Assembly: GCF_014202115.1 (NCBI RefSeq)
Contig: NZ_JACHFW010000001.1
Location: 124,001-188,000, forward strand
Direction of reading: 5' to 3'
Length of the DNA: 64,000 bases
Origin: Catenibacillus scindens
Lineage (GTDB): Bacteria > Bacillota > Clostridia > Lachnospirales > Lachnospiraceae
The notes beneath the pieces are model-generated. The model was not told the DNA's origin. It ran no database searches and was given only the letters and a program-made list of their open reading frames with translations. Within the stretch, counting starts at the first letter, position 1, and each line of letters starts with the position of its first letter. Made by a program: the position numbers and the translations under genes. This document shows positions 36,694 through 45,487 of this stretch, in pieces.

Positions 36694-39090
36694 TTACAAA
36701 CTTGTATTTTCCGTACGTCTCATAATTTCCCCCTGGAGACGTTTTGTCAGTTGTACAAAATAAGCGCTGTAACCGGCCACACGGACCATAAGATCTTCAT
36801 GTTTTTCCGGATGTTCCTGAGCGTCCTGCAGGGTTTTTAAATCACACACATTAAACTGTACATGTTTACCTCCCTGCGCAAAGTAAGTTTCAAGCATCAT
36901 GGCAACCTTTTCCACATCTTTATCATCCTTAAATGCCGATGGATGAAACTTCATATTCAAAAGAACTGCCTGGAAATCGTCCATAGGAATTTTTAAACTG
37001 CTCTTGAGTGCCGCCAAAGGGCCATGGGTATCCTGACCGCCTACGGGAGAAGCACCGCCATCTGCCAGCGTTTCTCCGGCAACTCTGCCGTCCGGAGTTG
37101 CCCCCGTCAGCATACCTCCCGGCGCGTGGGCGAAAATCGATACAGCGGATGTGCGGTAATAGGTTCCCGTAATACATGGGCATTCACTGGCACATTGTTC
37201 AAAGTACAAATACATGTCTCCTACAATCTCATCCACTTCCGGAACGTCATTGCCATATTTATCAACGTTCAGGCACATACGCTGCAACATCTCATAGCCT
37301 TCCCAGTTTGCATCCAGAGCTTTCTTCATTTCAGATAATGAAACAACTTTCTGTTCATAAACCAGTTTCTTAATAGCCATCAGCGAGTTTCCAAGATTGA
37401 CCATCCCCACCGGGCTGAAAACTCCGGCGTTTTCAAAAGGCATCTGTTTTTCCTGGAAATCCACACCATCTTCAATCCCTCTGTACATAAAAGCGGTTTT
37501 TGCCGGATCTGGAAAGTATTTCTGAATCGCCGAAAGCATAAGATTGCACCGCTGGGCAAAAAGTTCAATAAAATACTTAAATTCATATTTAAACGCCTCA
37601 AGAAATTCTTCATAAGTTTTCCATTGATCCAAATCTCCCACGGCATGGCCAAGCTGAAGTTTTGTATTACGGTCGATGCCCTGATTTAAAAAGACGTCCA
37701 GACACATCGGCACAATAAACATACTGCAGTTTAATGATCTTGATTTCCCTGGAAGATTAGCGTCAAGGCATCCGGTCAACACATAATCTCTGGCCCATTC
37801 CACAGGCACATTGTTTAGCTCAAAATACTTCAAATAGGATTTATCACCTACAAAAGCCGGCATACTCAAACCTGCTTTAACACATTCAAGTCCCTTGATA
37901 ATCAGATCTCTCGGCGTGGAATCCGCCACGCGGATTGTCACTGTGTGATGGAGCGTTGGACAATCCATAATTGCGTCCAAAATTAAATAACTCAGACGGT
38001 TTGTGGCGTCAGTTCCATCCGTTTTGACCCCGCCGATAACCACATTGTGCCAGCGGGCTTCCCCATCAGAAACATCCCGGTGGTCCTTGCTTGTCACAGA
38101 ACCCAGCTCCATATCCTTGATCCGCAAAATATCCAGATATTCCAGCACTTCCTCATCAGTAATCCTCCCCTCGGCAATATCCTTTTCGTAGTAGGGATAT
38201 AACAACTGATCAAGCCGTCCCATGCCAAGAACCGCATTAGGGCAGGCCACCGCAGAAAAAATAAACCAATACATCTGCAAAGCCTCTCTGAAATTTCTTG
38301 CAGGATAAGCCGGAACCTGCTCACAAGTCTGAGCCATCGTCAAAAGTTCCTCCCGGCGTTTTATGTCTTTCTCCTTTTCCGCCATCTCCTGGGCCAGTTT
38401 GGCATAACGTTTTCCATACTCTAAAAGTCCGCTGAGGGCGATTTTAATCGATCTAATATAGACGCTATGTTCATAATCTTCTATAGAATTAAAGCGGATT
38501 TTACTTAACTGACGGTCACATTCGTCCACCATTTCTTTAACCCCGGTCTTTAGCGCAGTCTTATAATCCAGGCAGACAAGGGCGTGTGCCGGAGACAGAC
38601 TTAATCCCCCCTGAGCATTACAGGACATATTCTGGCGGCCTCTCTTTCGGCTTGTCCACCGGGATAATCCCATGCCGGAATACAAAAAAGGCATCAGGTA
38701 GCTGTTATCATCCAGAGCCGCTCCCATACCGTCATTCAGTCCGTAGGGAGGCACGGTGCGATTAAGCTCATAGAGAACCGGCTCATCTCTTTCATCAAAA
38801 GTATATCCGTCTTCCCGAAGCATTTTTATCTCGTACTCATCCCAGATCCCGTTGGCAATATCAATCTCCAGGCCGCCCGGCGTTCCGGCGCCATTGCCTG
38901 CCAGCAAATCCCCTTCCTGAATAAAAATAGGAATCTGAGTTAAAATATTATACATTGCCTGCGCCCGGCAAAGCTCTGCAGGCTCCCCCTGCATGGCCGC
39001 GTAAGTTTCCTGTGTAATTTTAAAAATGTTGATACAGATCTGAGGTTTGCGTTTAAGTGCAGCCCTCATTTTTTTTACACGTTCGGTCAT
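36694..39090 (-). CDS. Glycyl radical enzyme of unassigned substrate (PFL/dehydratase family)
   Basis: A 798-residue glycyl radical enzyme. The C-terminal radical loop is RVAGYSAYF (about residue 775) and the active-site cysteine lies in DYVLTGCLDANLPGKS (about residue 430). Dehydratases and C-S/C-N lyases of this group normally have Cys-x-Glu (GCVE type); here it is Cys-Leu-Asp. The N terminus (MTERVKKMRAAL) and the TVTIRVADSTPRD region fit the PflD/dehydratase branch rather than true pyruvate formate-lyase. The activase gene lies 18 bases upstream. The substrate cannot be told from sequence; neighbours (sugar-type binding protein, RpiR regulator) hint at a carbohydrate-derived compound. Confidence 0.9.
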   Translation of the reverse strand: MTERVKKMRAALKRKPQICINIFKITQETYAAMQGEPAELCRAQAMYNILTQIPIFIQEGDLLAGNGAGTPGGLEIDIANGIWDEYEIKMLREDGYTFDERDEPVLYELNRTVPPYGLNDGMGAALDDNSYLMPFLYSGMGLSRWTSRKRGRQNMSCNAQGGLSLSPAHALVCLDYKTALKTGVKEMVDECDRQLSKIRFNSIEDYEHSVYIRSIKIALSGLLEYGKRYAKLAQEMAEKEKDIKRREELLTMAQTCEQVPAYPARNFREALQMYWFIFSAVACPNAVLGMGRLDQLLYPYYEKDIAEGRITDEEVLEYLDILRIKDMELGSVTSKDHRDVSDGEARWHNVVIGGVKTDGTDATNRLSYLILDAIMDCPTLHHTVTIRVADSTPRDLIIKGLECVKAGLSMPAFVGDKSYLKYFELNNVPVEWARDYVLTGCLDANLPGKSRSLNCSMFIVPMCLDVFLNQGIDRNTKLQLGHAVGDLDQWKTYEEFLEAFKYEFKYFIELFAQRCNLMLSAIQKYFPDPAKTAFMYRGIEDGVDFQEKQMPFENAGVFSPVGMVNLGNSLMAIKKLVYEQKVVSLSEMKKALDANWEGYEMLQRMCLNVDKYGNDVPEVDEIVGDMYLYFEQCASECPCITGTYYRTSAVSIFAHAPGGMLTGATPDGRVAGETLADGGASPVGGQDTHGPLAALKSSLKIPMDDFQAVLLNMKFHPSAFKDDKDVEKVAMMLETYFAQGGKHVQFNVCDLKTLQDAQEHPEKHEDLMVRVAGYSAYFVQLTKRLQGEIMRRTENTSL

Positions 39091-39108
39091 ATAATCAATA
39101 ATCCTCCT

Positions 39109-40026
39109 TTACATCGCTCCGCCAATCTGAACGTTAACGCCTAAACTTTCCATAAAAATTTTTATTTTTTCCATGGCAGCATCTGATGGCGGCTGTATAT
39201 CCAACCGTTTTTTTGAACTTTCCAGACTGTCCAGTTTAGAATCCCCCAAAAGATGAAATGGAAGTAAATGGATGGGTATATCTGAACCAAGATTGTTCTT
39301 CACAAACTTTGCTGTTGCTTCAAGATTTTCTCTCGTGTCATTACATTCCGGAATAACCGGTATGCGGATCACCATATTTTTTTTCATTTCATGAAGAATC
39401 ATTTTACAATTATCCAAAATAATGGAATTATCACGTCCGGTCAGTTTTTCGTGCAGTCCGGGGTCCATGGCTTTCAGGTCATAAAGAACAAGGTCTGCAT
39501 ATTTCAACGCCTTTTTGATCCCCTCTTTTGCGGCATAACCACAGGTCTCTATAGCGGTGTGGATACCGTTTCTATGACATTTTTCAAGCAATTCCCCGAC
39601 AAATTCACTGTGAACCAGTGGTTCCCCGCCGCTGACAGTGATTCCTCCTCCCGAATGGTCAAAAAACATTTTGTCAGAAAGCACTTTTTCGTAGACTTCT
39701 TCCACCGACATGTCTTTTCCGGTAATCTCTCTTGCTTTATACAGACAGCTCTGTACACACACTCCACAGTTTTTACACAGCTTTCTGTCTGTTTTTACTT
39801 TTCCATCCACATAGGTGATCGCCTGAGATGGACAAGAAGAAACACAGGCCCCACAGCCAACACATTTTACCCCATAATACATAAGCTGTGGATAGTATTC
39901 GTTAGATTCAGGATTATGGCACCAAAGACATCTTAACGGACATCCTTTTAGAAACACCGTTGTTCGTATTCCCGGCCCATCGTGAATAGAATAGGGCTGA
40001 ATATCAAAAACACATGCACGCGACAC
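39109..40026 (-). CDS. Glycyl radical enzyme activase (radical SAM)
   Basis: A 305-residue activating enzyme. GTG at 40026 is the start, with GGGGG ten bases upstream. The radical SAM motif is KGCPLRCLWCHNP, followed by two ferredoxin-type clusters (CVGCGACVSSCPSQAI and CKNCGVCVQSC) as in activases of dehydratase-type glycyl radical enzymes, and the GGGITVSGGEPL SAM-binding stretch. It abstracts hydrogen from the glycine of the adjacent enzyme under anaerobic conditions. It is cotranscribed with that enzyme. Confidence 0.95.
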   Translation of the reverse strand: MSRACVFDIQPYSIHDGPGIRTTVFLKGCPLRCLWCHNPESNEYYPQLMYYGVKCVGCGACVSSCPSQAITYVDGKVKTDRKLCKNCGVCVQSCLYKAREITGKDMSVEEVYEKVLSDKMFFDHSGGGITVSGGEPLVHSEFVGELLEKCHRNGIHTAIETCGYAAKEGIKKALKYADLVLYDLKAMDPGLHEKLTGRDNSIILDNCKMILHEMKKNMVIRIPVIPECNDTRENLEATAKFVKNNLGSDIPIHLLPFHLLGDSKLDSLESSKKRLDIQPPSDAAMEKIKIFMESLGVNVQIGGAM

Positions 40027-40137
40027 TTAGCAGATCCCCCTCTCTCCTTTACTTTCAACACTCTTTCCACACTTATTGTAACATATCCCCTTTATTCTGC
40101 GATGGTCTCCATGAGAATGTTTGCTTCCCAATGAGAA

Positions 40138-40179
40138 GCAAAAATCCTGTACCAGTATTAAACATACCAGCACAGGATT
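40138..40179 (-). terminator. Terminator after the RpiR-family regulator
   Basis: AATCCTGT (40143-40150) pairs with ACAGGATT (40172-40179), with an inner CCAGTAT/ATACCAG-like stem, followed by TTTT on the minus strand. It separates the regulator from the activase gene. Confidence 0.65.
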
Positions 40180-40196
40180 ATTCTCAACAACTTATT

Positions 40197-40967
40197 TTAT
40201 TTAAGCGTTCTTTCATGGGTATAAGCGACCGAGATCGCGGCCAATATAGCCTCTATCCCAAGTCCGTCTCTGCGGAAAGCCGATCCATGAAAGCCAATAT
40301 ATAAATCCATATTGTCCGGACATTGTTCCAGAAAATGGTTAGAAATATACACGACAAAGCCTCCCTTGGATCTAAGTTTTTCAAGCAGTATGTCAAATTT
40401 GTGGGAATACATCATTTCCACTACACAAACCAGAGTTCCCGGCTTTACATGAACAGTATAGTCTTCCTGAGTTTTTTCACTTTTTAATACGCATACATCT
40501 TTTCCAGATAAAATCAGCCGCATCTGAAAGTTTCTGAGGAATGACGATCCCACCGCTGTGATAAAACAGATCTGGTCAGCTTTTAGAAAGGCTTTTGCCG
40601 CGGCCAGAACGACATCATCGGAGACATCCTCCCGTATTCTTTTAAATGTATCCTCAATATAGTCCAGGCCCCGGCTCATATATTGATGATCCCACTCAAG
40701 TTCTCCGTAAGAAAACAATATATTGTCCTGGACTTCTTTTAGATCCATCCCTACAGACAGTTTGAAATCCCCATAAGAATCATATCCAAGTTTCCGGCTC
40801 AGGCGCAAAATCGTGGCCGGCGATACATAACACAGATCTGCCAGCTCATAAGTGCTTAAAAACGGCACCTGCTCCAAATTTTTAAGTACCTGCGCGGCAG
40901 CGTTTTTGTAAAAATCATCATCTTCCAATTCGTTATATAATAATATCAGCTCGTTAATAGCGTGCAT
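40197..40967 (-). CDS. MurR/RpiR-family transcriptional regulator
   Basis: A 256-residue regulator with an N-terminal helix-turn-helix (STYELADLCYVSPATILRLS, residues about 35-55) and a C-terminal SIS domain that in this family senses phosphosugars (CFITAVGSSFLRNFQ; TLVCVVEMMYSHKFD). It lies 18 bases downstream of the bile salt hydrolase gene and upstream of the glycyl radical gene pair, with a terminator after it. It could regulate either unit; the sequence does not decide. Confidence 0.87.
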   Translation of the reverse strand: MHAINELILLYNELEDDDFYKNAAAQVLKNLEQVPFLSTYELADLCYVSPATILRLSRKLGYDSYGDFKLSVGMDLKEVQDNILFSYGELEWDHQYMSRGLDYIEDTFKRIREDVSDDVVLAAAKAFLKADQICFITAVGSSFLRNFQMRLILSGKDVCVLKSEKTQEDYTVHVKPGTLVCVVEMMYSHKFDILLEKLRSKGGFVVYISNHFLEQCPDNMDLYIGFHGSAFRRDGLGIEAILAAISVAYTHERTLK

Positions 40968-40985
40968 TCTCCAATCCCCCTCCCC

Positions 40986-41924
40986 CTACACAAACACCAG
41001 CGCTCCACCCTCCAAATCCTCCCCATACATATCCACCTGGCGAACACAGCTATCATCATAAGTCTTATAATAGTACATTCCTGTCCGGGTGTTCATACAA
41101 CAGGAATATGTGGTGATATCATACTTACCTTCCTCTGTAATCACTGAGCCCCGGATCATGGCAACGCCGTCAAGGATATGAAAAAACTGGGACACATTGG
41201 ACGCCTCATCCTTTTTAGAAACCGAGTTCCACTTAAAGAACGCGGCCCGGACAAAGCGGGACGCCGAGGAGGCATCCCCCGGCAGTCCCAGGGCTCCCAT
41301 ACCCTGGGCGTAGGAATTTAAATTCAATTTTGACGAAAAACGGTTGTCCGGGCATTGGGGCGTCAGGTTCAGATAATTATTCATATTCATCAGATGATAA
41401 TCAAAGGGCGGATTGTTCGTCAAAACGCCATAGGGATTGTCATAAATTTTAAGTCCATGGCGGACAGCCTCGATGACCAGGCAGTTCTCCCGATCCGCCA
41501 CCATCCAGTGAAGAGGCGCCGGAGGCATCTGCGGGGAGAAAGACGTGTTTATAACACGCATTTGTGATAGATAGTCCCTGGCCTGGGCCACTGTGGCACA
41601 CCTTGCCAGAATCCAGGGGATGATCTCGAAAGAAGCCACTTCGATTCCCTCGCCGCAGGCTTCCTGGTAAAGGGCATTGCCTGGAAAGTTCAGTCCAGCC
41701 ATACACAGCCCCTTTTCATTCATGGCCTCCGCATAGAGAGGGAAACTGTCAGCGGCCGAGGCCATCCCTACCATGGCATAATGATGCTCAAGCCGCGGAG
41801 ATTTGCAAAAATTCAACGAAAAATTTCTCGGAGTCACTGTCACCTTCTCTCCAAAAGAGCAGTCCAGATCCAGATTCCGTCCAAAATAAAAATCGCCGTT
41901 TTCATAAGTGATACATGTACACAT
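40986..41924 (-). CDS. bsh: Choloylglycine hydrolase (bile salt hydrolase)
   Basis: Ntn-hydrolase that removes glycine or taurine from conjugated bile acids; penicillin V acylases share the fold. The start at 41924 gives MCTCITYEN, placing the nucleophilic Cys at residue 2 after Met removal, with GAGGAGGG upstream; 312 residues. Matching active-site residues: Arg and Asp in FGRNLD, Asn in CMAGLNFPG, Asn in VLTNNPPFDYH and Arg in SASRFVRA. HILDGVAMIRGS is typical of bile salt hydrolases. It indicates life in the gut. RpiR lies directly downstream. Confidence 0.93.
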   Translation of the reverse strand: MCTCITYENGDFYFGRNLDLDCSFGEKVTVTPRNFSLNFCKSPRLEHHYAMVGMASAADSFPLYAEAMNEKGLCMAGLNFPGNALYQEACGEGIEVASFEIIPWILARCATVAQARDYLSQMRVINTSFSPQMPPAPLHWMVADRENCLVIEAVRHGLKIYDNPYGVLTNNPPFDYHLMNMNNYLNLTPQCPDNRFSSKLNLNSYAQGMGALGLPGDASSASRFVRAAFFKWNSVSKKDEASNVSQFFHILDGVAMIRGSVITEEGKYDITTYSCCMNTRTGMYYYKTYDDSCVRQVDMYGEDLEGGALVFV

Positions 41925-42003
41925 AACTGTCCCTCCTCTATACACTATAACCTCTTTTTCCCATTATGGCAGTTCTAAAGCCGTCCTATTCTCTATTTTT
42001 TCG

Positions 42004-42276
42004 TTAAAGACCGTTTCTATACACGTCATTGATCACAGACTGGGCCTGCTCCATTTCCTTTTTCTTCATAATCGCGTCCCTGTCACTTAAAATCGCCAGC
42101 ATTTCATCTACCAGATCCTCTATTCTCGGATTGGTGATCCTGTAGAGATAGCCGATCATCCGGATCGCAGTATAATCTGTATTCATATATTTATAAGCGA
42201 CCTCCCGGCAAAATTCTGTGGGATAGCCTTTTTCCAAAAGCAGCCGGTAAAGCTCCTGAGTTTTATCCGAAGCCAT
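42004..42276 (-). CDS. Hypothetical helical protein
   Basis: A 90-residue protein (MASDKTQELYRLLLEKGYP), predicted all-helical, with an Ile/Leu-rich middle (MIGYLYRITNPRIEDLVDE) and a Lys/Glu-rich C-terminal helix. It resembles short conserved proteins of unknown function in Lachnospiraceae. No motifs, no signal peptide. It stands between the metallophosphoesterase and bile salt hydrolase genes. Confidence 0.7.
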   Translation of the reverse strand: MASDKTQELYRLLLEKGYPTEFCREVAYKYMNTDYTAIRMIGYLYRITNPRIEDLVDEMLAILSDRDAIMKKKEMEQAQSVINDVYRNGL

Positions 42277-42389
42277 AACTTTTGCACCTCCCCATCTTCC
42301 TGTACTTTTATGCTGGATCCCTCGTCCCTCTTTGAGTTTTTTGAGCCGGACCGCTCATCACCCTTTGTTTTTTTGATCTGAATTGCTCA

Positions 42390-43130
42390 TCACTCTTTGA
42401 CAAGAGCGGGGTGAAAGTTCAGATAGTCTCCTGACACAAGTATATAGTGAACCCCCTGGAAATCCCCGCGGATACTGTCCCCAAAGCGGCTCTCCCCGTG
42501 GCAGTGGGAATAAACTACCGTCTCAACGCCATACTCTCTGGCGATTTCTGTAAAGGGCGATGTCTTTTCCAGAACGCTGGTGGGCGGATAATGGAGAAAC
42601 ATGATGAACTTCCGGTAGCCGGCGCCGTATGCCAGGCGGAAAGATTCCCTGAGACGGGTCATTTCCCGATCTACCAGCTTTTTCGCCTGGATTTGCCGTT
42701 CCTCATCCCAGCCGATAATCTGCCCTCTATAGTTTACATAAAACGGCCCCTCAAAAGCAAATCCTTTAGTGCCTACTAAAGCATAATCTTTGTATACCGC
42801 AAAGTTATTCTGAAGAAAAAACAGCCTGGGAGAAAATTCCCGGTTCAGCCGCTCTGTCTTTTTCGCATCCCAGAACATGTCATGGTTGCCCCTAAGAAGG
42901 ATCTTGCGTCCCGGAAGATTTTCAATAAAGGCCAGATCCTCCCGGCATTCCTCCAGTTTTCTCCCCCAGGAGTGGTCGCCGGTGAGAACAAGAGTATCCT
43001 CTGGCTTTACAATCTGATTCACATATTTTTCAATTTTTCGCTCATGATGTTTCCATACCCGTCCAAAGCTGTCCATAGGCTTGTCAGCCTGAAAGCTGAG
43101 ATGGAGATCCCCCAGGGCGTAAAGTGCCAT
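42390..43130 (-). CDS. Calcineurin-like metallophosphoesterase
   Basis: A 246-residue phosphoesterase with the binuclear-metal motifs GDLHLSF, TGDHSWG, LRGNHDMFW, FLHYPP and YSHCHG. The family ranges over phosphodiesterases and protein phosphatases, so the substrate is open. RBS GGAGGTAATAT precedes the ATG. It follows the aldo/keto reductase gene by 26 bases, so both are likely on one transcript. The sequence around its stop is partly duplicated just downstream (CGCTCATCACCCTTTG near 42352 and GCTCATCACTCTTTG near 42386). Confidence 0.92.
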   Translation of the reverse strand: MALYALGDLHLSFQADKPMDSFGRVWKHHERKIEKYVNQIVKPEDTLVLTGDHSWGRKLEECREDLAFIENLPGRKILLRGNHDMFWDAKKTERLNREFSPRLFFLQNNFAVYKDYALVGTKGFAFEGPFYVNYRGQIIGWDEERQIQAKKLVDREMTRLRESFRLAYGAGYRKFIMFLHYPPTSVLEKTSPFTEIAREYGVETVVYSHCHGESRFGDSIRGDFQGVHYILVSGDYLNFHPALVKE

Positions 43131-43156
43131 GAAAATATTACCTCCTGTATTCAGAT

Positions 43157-44302
43157 TCAGCCTTCAAAAAGAGCTTTCGCCTTTTCCATCCGCTCTGCCA
43201 CAGGCACTTTAAAAGGGCAGCGGGTTTCACAGCCATGACAGGCTATACAGTCGCCGGCATTAGCCCCAAGGCCTTCATAGTGGGCCCGGACCGCAGGCGG
43301 AACTTCCGTCTGCATAACGGCCAGGTCATATAATTTGTTCACCATGGCAATATCAATACCGGACGGACATGGAGCGCAGTGGCCGCAGTAGGTACACTGG
43401 CCGCTGTAAGCGTGGCAGGGCGCTCCGGCCAAAACGGTGGCATAATCTTTCATCTCCTCAGTGGCCGTCTCATAAGCCGCCGCAGCTTTTACATGATCGG
43501 GAGTATCGCAGCCGGTGAGAATGCTGGCTACCCCCGGCCGGGTCAGCGCGTAATGAATACACTGGACCGGCGTCAGCGCCACCCCAAAGGGAGATGTTTT
43601 TTCAGAAAACAGCCGGCCGCCGCCATAACCCTTCATCACTGTAATCCCCACGCCTCTCTGCTCACAGATTTTGTAAAGTTCCGCCCTTTCCGGGTCAATG
43701 CCCCGCAGGCCTTCCTCGTAACTTTCCGCGAAATAATCGTTCAGATCCTCACTTGCAGGAAGAAGATCAAAGGCCGGGTTAATACTGAACAAAATCATTT
43801 CCACCACACCGCTTAACGCCGCCAGCTTGGCAACTCTGGGATTATGGGTACTCATGCCAATGTGGCGGATGACACCTTTTTCTTTTTGCTCCCGGACGTA
43901 TTCTACAAACTCGCCCGCCATCACCTGATGAAACTCAACTTCTTCATCGACAAAATGGATCATTCCAAGGTCAATGTAATCCGTGCGAAGACGGGTAAGC
44001 AGATCTGCAAAAGCTTCCCGGACTTTATCCATTTCCCTTGTGCGCACATACTGGCCGTTCTGCCATGTGGAGCCGAAATGTCCCTGGATGATCCACCGAT
44101 CCCGGTGTCCTTCCAGTGCTTTTCCAATATTGGACCGGACATTTGACTCCGACATCCAGCAGTCTAAAAGATTGATCCCATAATCTTCACAGCAGCGGAT
44201 CACTTCCCTGACCTCCGCCTCATTGTGCCGCTCCAGCCATTCAGCACCAAGGCCAATCTCACTGACTTTAAGTCCTGTCTTTCCCAAATCTCGGTATCTC
44301 AT
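43157..44302 (-). CDS. Aldo/keto reductase with C-terminal [4Fe-4S] motifs
   Basis: A 381-residue protein from the ATG at 44302 (MRYRDLGKTGLKVSEIGLG), which has GGGAGGAAC upstream; the open frame to 44368 is longer but unlikely. The TIM-barrel reductase part (TDYIDLGMIHFVD, IRHIGMSTHNPRVA) is followed by ferredoxin-like clusters (CTYCGHCAPCPSGIDI, CIACHGCETRCPF, residues about 300-370). Common in Clostridia; the physiological substrate is unknown. Divergent from the ferredoxin gene at 44.6 kb. Confidence 0.9.
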   Translation of the reverse strand: MRYRDLGKTGLKVSEIGLGAEWLERHNEAEVREVIRCCEDYGINLLDCWMSESNVRSNIGKALEGHRDRWIIQGHFGSTWQNGQYVRTREMDKVREAFADLLTRLRTDYIDLGMIHFVDEEVEFHQVMAGEFVEYVREQKEKGVIRHIGMSTHNPRVAKLAALSGVVEMILFSINPAFDLLPASEDLNDYFAESYEEGLRGIDPERAELYKICEQRGVGITVMKGYGGGRLFSEKTSPFGVALTPVQCIHYALTRPGVASILTGCDTPDHVKAAAAYETATEEMKDYATVLAGAPCHAYSGQCTYCGHCAPCPSGIDIAMVNKLYDLAVMQTEVPPAVRAHYEGLGANAGDCIACHGCETRCPFKVPVAERMEKAKALFEG

Positions 44303-44640
44303 AAATGTTCCTCCCTTTTTCCGGACTGAAAACAATCCGTCTTTTCCCAACTTACGTCCAGCGGCCAATGTAACAACTCTTGACTCTGTATCAGCGCCTA
44401 TGTTAAACTGATGATAGTATCAGCATATCACATTCCATATCTGATCTTATCTTGCTGAATTTCCATTGTTTAAAGTACCGGCAGCCATCCGGTGTTCTAA
44501 AGAATATTATAAGATTTGGCCGTCTGCAGGGCAAGAAGGAAAAGCATATATTTTCAAAAAAACTGCAGCCTGGTTTACGCCATTGGCGAAACCTCTTTTG
44601 CGACTTAGCTATGTATTTTTACAGAATGGAGGACATACAT
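44303..44640. other. Intergenic region between divergent redox genes
   Basis: No gene that I can support. A TTGACT at 44380-44385 with TTAAAC 17 bases later is a weak plus-strand promoter candidate. The open frames that cross the region have poor starts and unremarkable composition. Confidence 0.35.
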
Positions 44641-45402
44641 ATGAAACTTTATGAAATTTGTTTTAGCCCCACAGGGGGAACAAAAAAAGTCGCTGACATG
44701 ATTGCCAAAGAGCTGTCTGAAGATTTCCAGTTTATCGACCTGACTGATCCTTCGGCAGATTTTTCCGATAGTGTTATTTCCGGCGATGATGTGGCCGTGA
44801 TCGCGGTACCGTCCTACGGCGGACGTGTTCCGGCTGTGGCAGCGGCCCGCCTGGCCCATATTAAAGGCAGCGGCGCCAGAGCGGTTCTCGTCTGTGTTTA
44901 CGGCAACCGGGCTTATGAAGATACTTTAACCGAGTTGGAAGACATCGCAACGGCCTCAGACTTTAAAGTAATCGGCGCGGTAGCCGCCATTGCCGAGCAT
45001 TCCATCGCCCGCCAGTTTGCCAAAGGCCGTCCTGACACAGAAGATACCCAGGAGCTGTCCTTGTTCGGCAAAAAAATTCTTGAAAAAATCAGGTCTGGCG
45101 CAACAGATTCACCGGTAATTCCGGGAAACCGCCCTTATAAAGAGATCGGCGGCGGCGGTATGGTGCCCGCGCCAACTCACGACTGCGTTAAATGCGGTTT
45201 GTGTGCCAGAAAATGTCCGGTCCAGGCCATTGATCTGAAAGATCCGGCAATCGTAGATGGCGGCAAATGTATTTCATGTATGCGCTGTGTATCCAACTGT
45301 CCGAAATCTGCCAGAAAGGTTAACAACGCCATGCTGTCCGCTGTGGCCGGCATGCTCTCTAAAGTCTGTACCGAAAGAAAACAGTGCGAACTGTATCTGT
45401 AA
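44641..45402 (+). CDS. EFR1-family flavodoxin-ferredoxin fusion protein
   Basis: A 253-residue protein from the ATG at 44641 (GGAGG eight bases upstream). An N-terminal flavodoxin-like domain begins MKLYEICFSPTGGTKKVADM, with the FMN phosphate loop SPTGGTKK. Two [4Fe-4S] motifs follow (CVKCGLCARKCPVQAI, CISCMRCVSNCPKSAR, about residues 185-225). Such proteins shuttle electrons in anaerobes; the partner is unknown. Confidence 0.88.
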   Translation: MKLYEICFSPTGGTKKVADMIAKELSEDFQFIDLTDPSADFSDSVISGDDVAVIAVPSYGGRVPAVAAARLAHIKGSGARAVLVCVYGNRAYEDTLTELEDIATASDFKVIGAVAAIAEHSIARQFAKGRPDTEDTQELSLFGKKILEKIRSGATDSPVIPGNRPYKEIGGGGMVPAPTHDCVKCGLCARKCPVQAIDLKDPAIVDGGKCISCMRCVSNCPKSARKVNNAMLSAVAGMLSKVCTERKQCELYL

Positions 45403-45420
45403 ATCCTATTATATGACAAA

Positions 45421-45454
45421 GACGGCGGAAAGGTTTGCTGACCATTCCGCCGCC
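45421..45454. terminator. Bidirectional terminator
   Basis: GACGGCGGAA (45421-45430) pairs with TTCCGCCGCC (45445-45454) between two convergent genes, with one mismatch in the stem. Confidence 0.65.
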
Positions 45455-45487
45455 TTCATTATATGAACAGGTATATTGTCCTTTTTG

